The notes under the pieces were generated by a model. That model ran no database searches, was not told the DNA's origin, and was given only the letters and a program-made list of their open reading frames with translations. A stretch of DNA of 64,000 bases, from contig NZ_CP060488.1 in the NCBI RefSeq assembly GCF_014334015.1, positions 826,501 through 890,500 of the forward strand. Reading direction: 5' to 3'. Below are positions 37,288 to 44,844 of the stretch, in pieces (position 1 is the first letter of the stretch; every line of letters begins with the position of its first letter). The translations under genes were made by a program, and so were the position numbers. The stretch is from Bacteroides sp. M10. Its GTDB lineage: Bacteria > Bacteroidota > Bacteroidia > Bacteroidales > Bacteroidaceae.

Positions 37288-38325
37288 TCAACTCGTCCTT
37301 CTAAGAGAAGATTCCCTGATATTTAATTTTGCATCCAGAATAATCGACTTCGACAGCATTTTATCCTCATTATTGACATTATGCTTGATTTGCTCCAATA
37401 ATAATTGTGCAGCATTCCGCCCCATTTCAAAAGTAGGTTGTTCCACACTAGTCAGATTAGGTTCCACAATAAACGCTTCCTTAGATTCGGAAAAACCAAC
37501 TACTGCCATATCCTCCGGAATTCTAATCTTGTTTTTCTGAAGAGTTTTCATCGCTCCTATCGCCACCGGATCGTTCACTGCAAAAATTCCATCTGGCATT
37601 TTTTCCATTTCAAGAATCTGATGAGCCGCCATGATTCCTTTCTCCATCATTATTCCGCAGTCGATAATCAAAGACTCTTCAACCAGCAAGCCATACTTTC
37701 GCAAGGCATCCATATATCCATTTTTGCGTTTCTGCGCGATAAGCAAATCTTCAGAACCTGCCAAATGAACAATCCGCCTACACCCTTGCTGTATCAAATG
37801 TTCAACTGCAGCAAAAGCCCACTTATAATCATCAATAACTACATGGGGAGCACTCAACTCTGCACAAATCCGATTGAAGAAAACCACAGGAAAATTATTC
37901 CAGATCAAGTCAGAAAAGTAACTAGTATTTTCCGATTCCTGGGTAACCGAAATCAGAAAACCATCCACCATCTGCGCTTCCAACGCCTTCATATTCCGCA
38001 ATTCATTCTCATGCGATTCATTAGATTGCATTATCAGCACATGATATCCTTCAGGATTCAGCACACTCTGAATACCCATAATTACTTCAGAAAAGAAAGA
38101 ATTGACAAATTCAGGGACAATCACTCCGATAAACATGGACTGGCTTTGTTTCAGACTCAAAGAAATCGGATTCGGCTTATAATTCCATTTTTCTGCAAGC
38201 TCCAGAACAGCTTTGCGTGTTTCTGGATTAACATCCCATTTATCACATAAAGCTCTGGAAACAGTAGAAGTCGAAATCTTCAGTTCCTTGGCTAAATCCT
38301 TGATAGTCACTCTTGGTTTACTCAT
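37288..38325 (-). CDS. LacI-family transcriptional regulator
   Basis: The 345-residue protein has the N-terminal LacI helix-turn-helix and hinge (VTIKDLAKELKISTSTVSRAL, about residues 5-25) and the periplasmic-binding-type effector domain (FIGVIVPEFVNSFFSEVIMGIQ, DGIFAVNDPVAIGAM, TSVEQPTFEMGRNAA). It is transcribed away from the symporter gene; between them lies a large palindrome of LacI operator type. It presumably senses a sugar released from the PUL1 glycan and represses or activates the symporter/GH43 operon and perhaps susC. Full length; no odd residues noticed. Confidence 0.95.
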   Translation of the reverse strand: MSKPRVTIKDLAKELKISTSTVSRALCDKWDVNPETRKAVLELAEKWNYKPNPISLSLKQSQSMFIGVIVPEFVNSFFSEVIMGIQSVLNPEGYHVLIMQSNESHENELRNMKALEAQMVDGFLISVTQESENTSYFSDLIWNNFPVVFFNRICAELSAPHVVIDDYKWAFAAVEHLIQQGCRRIVHLAGSEDLLIAQKRKNGYMDALRKYGLLVEESLIIDCGIMMEKGIMAAHQILEMEKMPDGIFAVNDPVAIGAMKTLQKNKIRIPEDMAVVGFSESKEAFIVEPNLTSVEQPTFEMGRNAAQLLLEQIKHNVNNEDKMLSKSIILDAKLNIRESSLRRTS

Positions 38326-38407
38326 AGACTGTCACTCACTCTAAAAAATTTCCCGAATATAATCAAATTCCGGCAATTGGAATGTTAAAACTCCAAGAGT
38401 TTAATTT

Positions 38408-38433
38408 CGGGAACGTTTGCGGTAACGTTCCCG
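38408..38433. promoter_or_regulatory. LacI-type operator palindrome
   Basis: CGGGAACGTT (38408-38417) and AACGTTCCCG (38424-38433) are perfect inverted 10-bp arms around TGCGGT. It lies 20 bp upstream of the symporter -33 box and between it and the divergent lacI-type gene, where the regulator would bind. Confidence 0.75.
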
Positions 38434-38453
38434 ATGATTTATATTCCGAATTG

Positions 38454-38485
38454 TTTGTTTATCTGTAGAATCAAAAATATATTTG
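38454..38485 (+). promoter_or_regulatory. Bacteroides-type promoter of the symporter/GH43 operon
   Basis: TTTG (38454-38457) and TATATTTG (38478-38485) are 20 bp apart. Transcription would start near 38491. This excludes the ATG at 38498, only some 7 nt away, and supports 38537. Confidence 0.7.
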
Positions 38486-38536
38486 CTGTCAACTTAGATG
38501 TTTTTCAAACCTGTTTTGTTAACTAAATCATTTGAT

Positions 38537-40216
38537 ATGACTACTCTCGACATCATTACTATCGTACTATTTTCCCTTGGAGTTGTTTTAGTCGGATTGG
38601 CTTTCTCCCAAAAAGGTAAAAGTATGCAATCTTTCTTTGCCGCAAACGGAACCATGCCGTGGTACATGAGCGGCCTCTCACTGTTCATGGGATTTTTCTC
38701 TGCTGGCACATTCGTCGTATGGGGTTCTATCGCTTATTCTATGGGCTGGGTTTCAATCACTATCCAATGGACAATGGCGATCGCCGGTTTCATTGTAGGA
38801 TTACTCATCGCGCCCAAATGGCATAAAACAGGAGCACTCACAGCAGCAGAATACATACATAAGAGATTAGGCAAGTCCACACAGAAGATATATACCTACC
38901 TGTTCTTATTTATCTCTGTGTTTCTTACAGCATCTTTCCTGTATCCAGTAGCCAAAATATTAGAGGTTTCCACCGGGCTGCCTTTAAATACTTGCATTTT
39001 ATTATTAGGAGGGTTATGCATTTTGTATGTGTCTGCAGGCGGATTATGGGCAGTAATTTCCACAGACGTACTTCAATTCGTTATTCTGACAGCAGCGGTT
39101 ATCATCGTGGTTCCTTTATCTTTCGATAAAATTAACGGAGTTACCGCACTAATAGAGCAAGTGCCCGACACATTCTATAATCTTCTGAACGATGAATATA
39201 CTTTTGGCTTCCTGGTAGCTTTTGGAATCTATAATACTATATTCCTGGGTGGAAACTGGGCATATGTACAGCGATATACCTGCGTCAAAACACAAAAAGA
39301 TTCCCAAAAAGTAGGTTATTTGTTTGGAGCCCTATACATAATCAGTCCAGTGCTATGGATGCTTCCACCAATGGTTTACAGAGTATATGACCCTTCGCTC
39401 TCATTACTTGATGCAGAAGGCGCATATCTGATGATGTGCAAGGAAGTACTTCCTAACGGGCTTTTGGGCTTAATGATCGGTGGCATGATTTTCGCAACGA
39501 CCAGTGCACTGAATTCAAAGCTGAATATTGCTTCAGGAGTCATCACCAATGATATATTCAAAAACCTAAGGCCAAAAAGTTCCGACCGTACCCTTATGTA
39601 CGTCGCAAGAATCTCGACTATTCTCTTCGGAGTATTCAGCATATTGATAGCCATGCTTATTCCTAAAATGGGGGGAGTTGTAAACGTTGTTATCAGCTTG
39701 GCGGCATTGACAGGCGTTCCTTTATATCTGCCTATCATTTGGACACTATTCTCTAAAAGACAGACTGCGACTTCTAACATCACGACTACTTTATTAAGCT
39801 TGGCTATCAATGGTTTATTCAAATTCATCACTCCACTAATGGGTTTCTCCCTCAATCGTGCCGAGGAAATGATTCTTGGAGTTACTTTCCCAATCCTATG
39901 CCTGGCCATTTTTGAGATATATTATAAAGCAAAGAACAAGGAATCGGAAAAGTATCAATCTTACTTAATATGGAATAAAGAAAACAATGCCCGGAAATTG
40001 AAAGAAATCGAAGAAAATGAATCGACAGAGAAAGCGGGCAATAATTTCAGCAAACGGGTAATCGGTTATGGCATCTTCGCTTCCGGAGCTGGCATTGCGA
40101 TATTGGGTGGTATGGCAGATAACGGACAAAAACTTATCATCACAACTGGCGTCGTTTTTGCTCTGCTCGGATTACTAATGACAAGAAAGTCCAAACCAAC
40201 AATATCTAAAGATTGA
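38537..40216 (+). CDS. Sodium:solute symporter (SSS family)
   Basis: From ATG 38537 the protein has 559 residues (MTTLDIITIVLFSLG) and about 13-15 membrane segments, with SSS landmarks: FFAANGTMPWYMSGLSLF after the first helix, AAEYIHKRLG, and GGLWAVISTDVLQFVILT. Thirteen codons upstream are also open but the promoter position argues against them. It should import a monosaccharide or sugar acid with Na+ across the inner membrane. The last 90 residues add a charged stretch and two more helices. The gene is followed 5 bp later by a GH43-like gene, and is controlled with it from a promoter next to the LacI-type palindrome. Confidence 0.93.
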   Translation: MTTLDIITIVLFSLGVVLVGLAFSQKGKSMQSFFAANGTMPWYMSGLSLFMGFFSAGTFVVWGSIAYSMGWVSITIQWTMAIAGFIVGLLIAPKWHKTGALTAAEYIHKRLGKSTQKIYTYLFLFISVFLTASFLYPVAKILEVSTGLPLNTCILLLGGLCILYVSAGGLWAVISTDVLQFVILTAAVIIVVPLSFDKINGVTALIEQVPDTFYNLLNDEYTFGFLVAFGIYNTIFLGGNWAYVQRYTCVKTQKDSQKVGYLFGALYIISPVLWMLPPMVYRVYDPSLSLLDAEGAYLMMCKEVLPNGLLGLMIGGMIFATTSALNSKLNIASGVITNDIFKNLRPKSSDRTLMYVARISTILFGVFSILIAMLIPKMGGVVNVVISLAALTGVPLYLPIIWTLFSKRQTATSNITTTLLSLAINGLFKFITPLMGFSLNRAEEMILGVTFPILCLAIFEIYYKAKNKESEKYQSYLIWNKENNARKLKEIEENESTEKAGNNFSKRVIGYGIFASGAGIAILGGMADNGQKLIITTGVVFALLGLLMTRKSKPTISKD

Positions 40217-40221
40217 GAATT

Positions 40222-41301
40222 ATGAGAAGCTACTATTTTCTTATCACACTGATGAGCATTTGTGTCATCTCCAATACTATACAGGCACAGAACAAGAAAA
40301 AGAAAAGCTTCAAACCCGGAACAGTGTGGGTCGATAACAATGGAAAAACTATTAATGCACACGGCGGTGGTATTATATATGTAGATGGCATCTATTATTG
40401 GTATGGTGAGCACAAACTGCCCAATAAATCTGAGAAAGAAAAAGCAGATGGTGGTGTACATTGTTATTCATCCACTGATTTGTATCATTGGGAAGACAAA
40501 GGAATAGTATTATCCGTTGACTATAAAAATGAAAAAAGTGATATTGCTGACGGCTGTATTCTCGAACGCCCTAAAGTAATATACAACAGGGCGACTTCTA
40601 GATATATGATGTATTTCAAACTCTATCCCAAAGGACAGGATTATAAATACGGTTATCTAGGAGTCGCTGCGGCAATTTCTCCTACAGGCCCCTTTACATA
40701 CAGTCACAAGTTTTTAGGAGCAGATTCTCCATACGGTTCAGGAGATTTTTGTATCTACAAAGATGATGATGGCAAAGTATATCATTTCACGGTACGCAAG
40801 CCTGATAAAGCTTTTGTGGCAGGTGAATTAAATAAGGAATATACTTACCCACAGGGAAAGTACAAGGTAGTCACGGGAATCACTAACGAAACAGAAGCAC
40901 CTGCCATCTTCAAGCATAAAGGTACCTACTATTTGCTGGGATCAGGCTCTAGCGGTTGGAAGCCCAATGCCGCGCGCATATTCACATCAAAATCAATAAC
41001 GGGTGACTATACGGAAAAATCAAATCCCTGTCATGGTGTCAATCCATATAATGGACTTGGTCCCGAAAAAACTTTTGGGGGACAATCATCCTTCATTATT
41101 CCTATACAAGGAAAGAAAAATTCCTATATTGCCATGTTCGATATATGGAAACCGGAAATGCCAATTGAAGGACTTTATATATGGCTACCCATTAAAATCC
41201 AAACTAATAGTATAAATATAAAATGGAGAGATGAATGGAATTTAAATATATTCTCTGACGAAAAGAAGATTATTCCACCGTTGCCAACGTCAATATACTA
41301 A
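40222..41301 (+). CDS. GH43-like five-bladed propeller enzyme (galactanase/galactosidase branch?)
   Basis: I start at ATG 40222 (MRSYYFLITL, signal peptide ending ...NTIQAQ); the frame also opens with a TTG at 40213 overlapping the symporter stop. The 359-residue protein has propeller repeats typical of GH43 (GIIYVDGIYYWYGEH, LERPKVIYNRATSRYMMYF, PAIFKHKGTYYLLGSGSSG). The first blade reads NAHGGGIIY where most GH43 enzymes have the catalytic base Asp; this is the pattern of the subfamilies that include exo-beta-1,3-galactanases, known to lack that Asp. Subfamily 24 or 34 is likely, by memory. The last 32 bp overlap the convergent comF gene. Confidence 0.82.
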   Translation: MRSYYFLITLMSICVISNTIQAQNKKKKSFKPGTVWVDNNGKTINAHGGGIIYVDGIYYWYGEHKLPNKSEKEKADGGVHCYSSTDLYHWEDKGIVLSVDYKNEKSDIADGCILERPKVIYNRATSRYMMYFKLYPKGQDYKYGYLGVAAAISPTGPFTYSHKFLGADSPYGSGDFCIYKDDDGKVYHFTVRKPDKAFVAGELNKEYTYPQGKYKVVTGITNETEAPAIFKHKGTYYLLGSGSSGWKPNAARIFTSKSITGDYTEKSNPCHGVNPYNGLGPEKTFGGQSSFIIPIQGKKNSYIAMFDIWKPEMPIEGLYIWLPIKIQTNSINIKWRDEWNLNIFSDEKKIIPPLPTSIY

Positions 41302-41977
41302 TCCGTATTCCCTCCACTTTCACCAGACAAGAAGCACATGCCAGCGTAGTAGAACCGGTGGTCAACACATCGTCAACGATCAGTATGTGCTTCCCGACAA
41401 GTGCTTCGGGACGTTGAAGTTCAAAGACACCTTCCACATTATCCCGACGTTCAAGTATGGATTTGTGTGTTTGCGTCTCCGTATTTTTCTTACGCAATAT
41501 GGATTCTGTATCTATGGGGATTCCTGTTACAGCAGTGATTCCACGGGCAATCCATTCGCTCTGGTTATAACCGCGAATTTGCTGTTTTTTCTTGTGAAGC
41601 GGTATAGGGATTATAACATCAATTCCTTGAAAGAAATGGGAAGATAATAGTTCTGCTGCCATATACCGTCCCATAATTGCACCTATTTCCTTCTGTCCAC
41701 CATATTTCAAACGGTGAAGAATCAGCCGGAAGTCACTTCCTTTCTCATAAAAGAAAAAAGAAGTAGCCCGTTCCAGAGGAATTTGTCCCCAGAAAAGTCG
41801 CTCTACCGGATTATCTTTTCGAAGATGATAGTTCGTACGAGGTAGTTTGATATTGCATACTGTACAAATACATTCCTCGCCCTTTGCTAACGGTCGGCCG
41901 CAAACGACACAGCAACGGGGAAACAGTAAAGATAAAAAAGAACTAAGCCAGTCTTTTACAAGAAGTGTGTGTTTCAT
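41270..41977 (-). CDS. comF: ComF-family phosphoribosyltransferase-like protein
   Basis: The 235-residue protein has an N-terminal zinc-ribbon (CCVVCGRPL...CICTVC), a central domain and the C-terminal PRPP-binding motif HILIVDDVLTTGST. ComF proteins take part in DNA uptake or DNA processing in competent bacteria; their role in Bacteroides is not established. Its 3' end overlaps that of the GH43-like gene by 32 bp on the opposite strand, so both C-termini are encoded by the same bases. The zinc-ribbon cysteines and the PRPP loop are intact. Confidence 0.93.
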   Translation of the reverse strand: MKHTLLVKDWLSSFLSLLFPRCCVVCGRPLAKGEECICTVCNIKLPRTNYHLRKDNPVERLFWGQIPLERATSFFFYEKGSDFRLILHRLKYGGQKEIGAIMGRYMAAELLSSHFFQGIDVIIPIPLHKKKQQIRGYNQSEWIARGITAVTGIPIDTESILRKKNTETQTHKSILERRDNVEGVFELQRPEALVGKHILIVDDVLTTGSTTLACASCLVKVEGIRISILTLATVE

Positions 41978-42008
41978 AATAATAGAGATTTTAAAGTTGC
42001 AATACCAC

Positions 42009-42812
42009 TTACATATTCAATGGAGGGACTTCTGCCAGAAGTTTCTGAAAGAAAGAATGCAGAGTTCCGTTCGTTGCAATAATATGATGTCCTTCTATGA
42101 AGTTATCTTCGCCATAGAAGTTAGTAACCTTTCCTCCCGCTTGCTGGACGATCAATGCCGCTGCGGAATAATCCCATTTTCCGAGAAACGCTTCCATCCA
42201 CGCATCGAAACGCCCAATAGCTACATAGCAAATTGCAGCGGCAGCCGAACCATTCATACGAATACCTCCCACTACTCCATAAAGTTGATCGATGAGATGA
42301 AGAGCGGTCTGTTTATATTGTAGATGATTATAAGGTAATTCTGTAATAACAAAGGCATCTTGAATATCCTCAACACTCGACACATGAATTTCTTCACCAT
42401 TCATAAAAGCCTTTCCACCTTTCCAGGCATAGAAACATTCATCCCGGCAAACTTCATAAACAACACCTAAAAGAAGTTCGGTACGATTGCGTAAAGCGAT
42501 ACATACACAATAAGGAGCCTCATCATGAATATAATTTGTAGTTCCATCCAACGGATCAATGACCCAACAGTAGGGTTCGTCCTGATAAGTGGCAGAGCCT
42601 TCTTCTGTTATGAATCCCGCTTCGGGCAGTAGAGCAGCAAGTGCTTTCACCACTCGCACCTCTGACTCTTTATCTACATAAGACACATAATCATGTGCAT
42701 GTTTTTCCTCCACACGCTCACGACGGAAGTTCTTCCGTTCTTCTTTCAAAAAATGTCCAACCTCTGTAGCAATCTGGCATACATCAGTGGTAAGTTGCTT
42801 TAAATCTAACAT
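42009..42812 (-). CDS. Inositol monophosphatase family phosphatase
   Basis: The 267-residue protein has the family metal-binding motifs: EEGS near residue 71, the signature WVIDPLDGTTNYIH (about 83-96) and the C-terminal GKWDYSAAALIVQQAGG. It hydrolyses a phosphomonoester, probably inositol-1-phosphate or a related compound, in the cytosol with Mg2+. The exact substrate cannot be read. It is followed 31 bp later by comF and preceded by galM in the same direction. Confidence 0.94.
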   Translation of the reverse strand: MLDLKQLTTDVCQIATEVGHFLKEERKNFRRERVEEKHAHDYVSYVDKESEVRVVKALAALLPEAGFITEEGSATYQDEPYCWVIDPLDGTTNYIHDEAPYCVCIALRNRTELLLGVVYEVCRDECFYAWKGGKAFMNGEEIHVSSVEDIQDAFVITELPYNHLQYKQTALHLIDQLYGVVGGIRMNGSAAAAICYVAIGRFDAWMEAFLGKWDYSAAALIVQQAGGKVTNFYGEDNFIEGHHIIATNGTLHSFFQKLLAEVPPLNM

Positions 42813-42928
42813 TCTATCTTTCGTAATTTAGGCAATCTGCAAATCAATGCCAAAATTATCACTTTTTTTGATAGAAATAAGAGTTTTACAGGAAAAAGAT
42901 AAGTAATTCCAGGGCATACTCTATTAAA

Positions 42929-44068
42929 TTACTTTTGCACAGAAAACCTATATTCCGTAACGGAATGATATTTCTCATGAGGTCGTAACACACAGGATGG
43001 AAATTCAGGATGATGTGGCGTGTCCGGATGATGGATGGTTTCCAATATAAAACCACCATATTTCTGTTGTGGACCACCTTTAGCCACAATCTTTTCAGAG
43101 AGTCCGATGCCGGTATAAATCAGTAAACCGGGCTCTGTTGTGTAAGTTTCTATTCGACGTCCACTTTGAGGTTCTGTGATCGTTGCGGCATAACGCAGAT
43201 CTCCATTATAATCACGAAGTATCCAATTGGCAGAATAACCACCCATAAGTTTCATATGCTCATTGGGAGAGTTGGCACGTTCCGCAAAACTGTGAGGAGT
43301 ACGAAAATCCAAAGGGCCTCCTGCTATCGCTTCTACCGAAGCCGGCACATACCACGGAGTATTAACCGTGACTGAATCCGCATTAATTTGCACAATATGA
43401 TTTAAAACCGAACCTCCGTCATACCCCTGAAGGTTAAAATAGCAATGTTGCGACATATTGACGATAGTCGGTAGATCGGTTACCGCCTCATATTCTATAC
43501 GCCAAGTATTATCCGAAGTCCAGAAATAAGTGACTTTACAATCTAAGTTACCAGGATATCCTTCTTCTCCGTCAAGACTGCGGCGGGTAAAAACAATTCC
43601 AAGCGTATCAGGAGTATTGATTGGCATAGCTTTCCACATAACACGATCAAATCCTTTCATACCACCATGCAAATGCCCCGGATATCCGTTGGGAGATTCA
43701 TTGCACGATAGCTGATACCGAATCGAGTCAATCATAAAAGCACCACCGGCAATACGGTTGGCATAACGCCCTAATAAAGCCCCGAAAAATCTCTCGGCTC
43801 CAATCTCGTAATCTTTAAGATTCTCATATCCAAGCACTACATCTGCCATTTTCCCCTCTCTGTCCGGCACTATAATATTCGTTATACGACAACCATAGTC
43901 AATTACTTTGATTTGAGCACCTGAAGCATTAGTCAGAGTATATTGGATAACAGTATCACCGTCTTGAGTAACACCGTAAAAAGCTGCTTTTACTCCAGAA
44001 CTGGAGCCACATTCCGCACAAGCAGTAACAAGTACGGCTAAAGATAAACAAGCCAAAAATTGATTCAT
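42929..44068 (-). CDS. galM: Aldose 1-epimerase (mutarotase), lipoprotein form
   Basis: It interconverts the alpha and beta anomers of sugars such as galactose. I start at Met encoded at 44068 (379 residues, MNQFLACLSLAVLVTACAECG), which gives a lipobox (VTAC); the upstream ATG at 44125 adds 19 residues that break the signal peptide. Family residues are present: the Arg/Asn of LLGRYANRIAGG, LHGGMKGFDR, the catalytic His in NMSQHCYFNL and the catalytic Glu in FILETIHHPD. A periplasmic or outer-membrane site makes it suitable to feed sugars from PUL enzymes. It follows the sigma gene by 28 bp and may share its transcript. Confidence 0.94.
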   Translation of the reverse strand: MNQFLACLSLAVLVTACAECGSSSGVKAAFYGVTQDGDTVIQYTLTNASGAQIKVIDYGCRITNIIVPDREGKMADVVLGYENLKDYEIGAERFFGALLGRYANRIAGGAFMIDSIRYQLSCNESPNGYPGHLHGGMKGFDRVMWKAMPINTPDTLGIVFTRRSLDGEEGYPGNLDCKVTYFWTSDNTWRIEYEAVTDLPTIVNMSQHCYFNLQGYDGGSVLNHIVQINADSVTVNTPWYVPASVEAIAGGPLDFRTPHSFAERANSPNEHMKLMGGYSANWILRDYNGDLRYAATITEPQSGRRIETYTTEPGLLIYTGIGLSEKIVAKGGPQQKYGGFILETIHHPDTPHHPEFPSCVLRPHEKYHSVTEYRFSVQK

Positions 44069-44096
44069 TTGATATTCAATATTAAGGAATAAATAT

Positions 44097-44618
44097 TTAT
44101 CGAATAAACAGCCACAAAAATGCAAATGCAGAAGAAGACAATATCTCTCTTATTCGTTTGAGTGCAATACTTATTTGCGTTTCCACAGTTTTCACAGAAA
44201 TTCCGAGACGTTCGGCAATCTGTCTATAAGAAAGCCCCTCCTTCCGGCTCAAGGAAAATATTTCTCTACATTTCTCCGGAAGTTGTTCAATTGCCTGATT
44301 CACCACCTTTGTTAAAGCATCCATATCAAAACAATCTTTATATTTCCTTTCTTCCAGTTGCTGATTAAACCAGTTTTCCAACAACTGATGCCTGTTTTCC
44401 TCATCACGAAGATAGTTTAATACCCGATTTTTGGCAGCCCGGAAAAGATAGGTTTTGATATAGGTTATTTCAATACAATCTTTATTCTCCCATAGTTTGA
44501 GAAACACCTCCTGAATAACATCTTCTATAACTGCTCCATCATGCGTATAGAAGTTGAGAAAACAACAAAGTTGTTCATAGTATGTATCGTAATAATTTCG
44601 AAAGGCTTGAATATCCAT
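44097..44618 (-). CDS. ECF-family RNA polymerase sigma factor
   Basis: I start at the ATG at 44618 (MDIQAFRNYYDTYYEQL, 173 residues); the longer frame opens with GTG at 44648 inside the candidate -7 box. Region 2 (FLNFYTHDGAVIEDVIQEVFLKLWENK, YLFRAAKNRVLNYLRDE) and region 4 (LPEKCREIFSLSRKEGLSYRQIAERLGISVKTVETQISIAL) are both clear. The tail ends in a hydrophobic helix, seen in several Bacteroides ECF sigmas. Its expected partner, the anti-sigma FecR, is encoded 13 kb away at the other end of PUL2, with no other ECF gene between. TAGATTTG (44655-44648) is the candidate -7 box. Confidence 0.95.
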   Translation of the reverse strand: MDIQAFRNYYDTYYEQLCCFLNFYTHDGAVIEDVIQEVFLKLWENKDCIEITYIKTYLFRAAKNRVLNYLRDEENRHQLLENWFNQQLEERKYKDCFDMDALTKVVNQAIEQLPEKCREIFSLSRKEGLSYRQIAERLGISVKTVETQISIALKRIREILSSSAFAFLWLFIR

Positions 44619-44647
44619 CGTTCCCGGAATTGTGTTTATCAGTCTCA

Positions 44648-44655
44648 CAAATCTA
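44648..44655 (-). promoter_or_regulatory. Candidate -7 promoter element of the sigma gene
   Basis: TAGATTTG on the minus strand matches TAnnTTTG, 30 bp before the ATG at 44618. The -33 box is weak. The strong terminator at 44771 upstream supports a separate transcript. Confidence 0.45.
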
Positions 44656-44770
44656 CAAAAAATAATCTTCTTTCGGAATACATTTTCGTAAAGAGAACCA
44701 TACCCTCAAAACACTTTCTAATACTAAAACCGAAATCACATTAATTGCACTAAACAAAAATGCTGATAAT

Positions 44771-44822
44771 GACGCGGATCATACAGATTCTTTCTAAATA
44801 TAAATCTGTATGAATCCGCGTC
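44771..44822 (-). terminator. Terminator of PUL2
   Basis: GACGCGGATCATACAGATT (44771-44789) pairs with AATCTGTATGAATCCGCGTC (44803-44822) over 19 bp with one bulged base and a 13-nt loop. On the minus strand it is followed after about 12 nt by TTTTTGTTT. It divides the DUF5107 gene from the sigma gene. Confidence 0.8.
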
Positions 44823-44844
44823 CAAATGAGCTTTACAAAATCGT

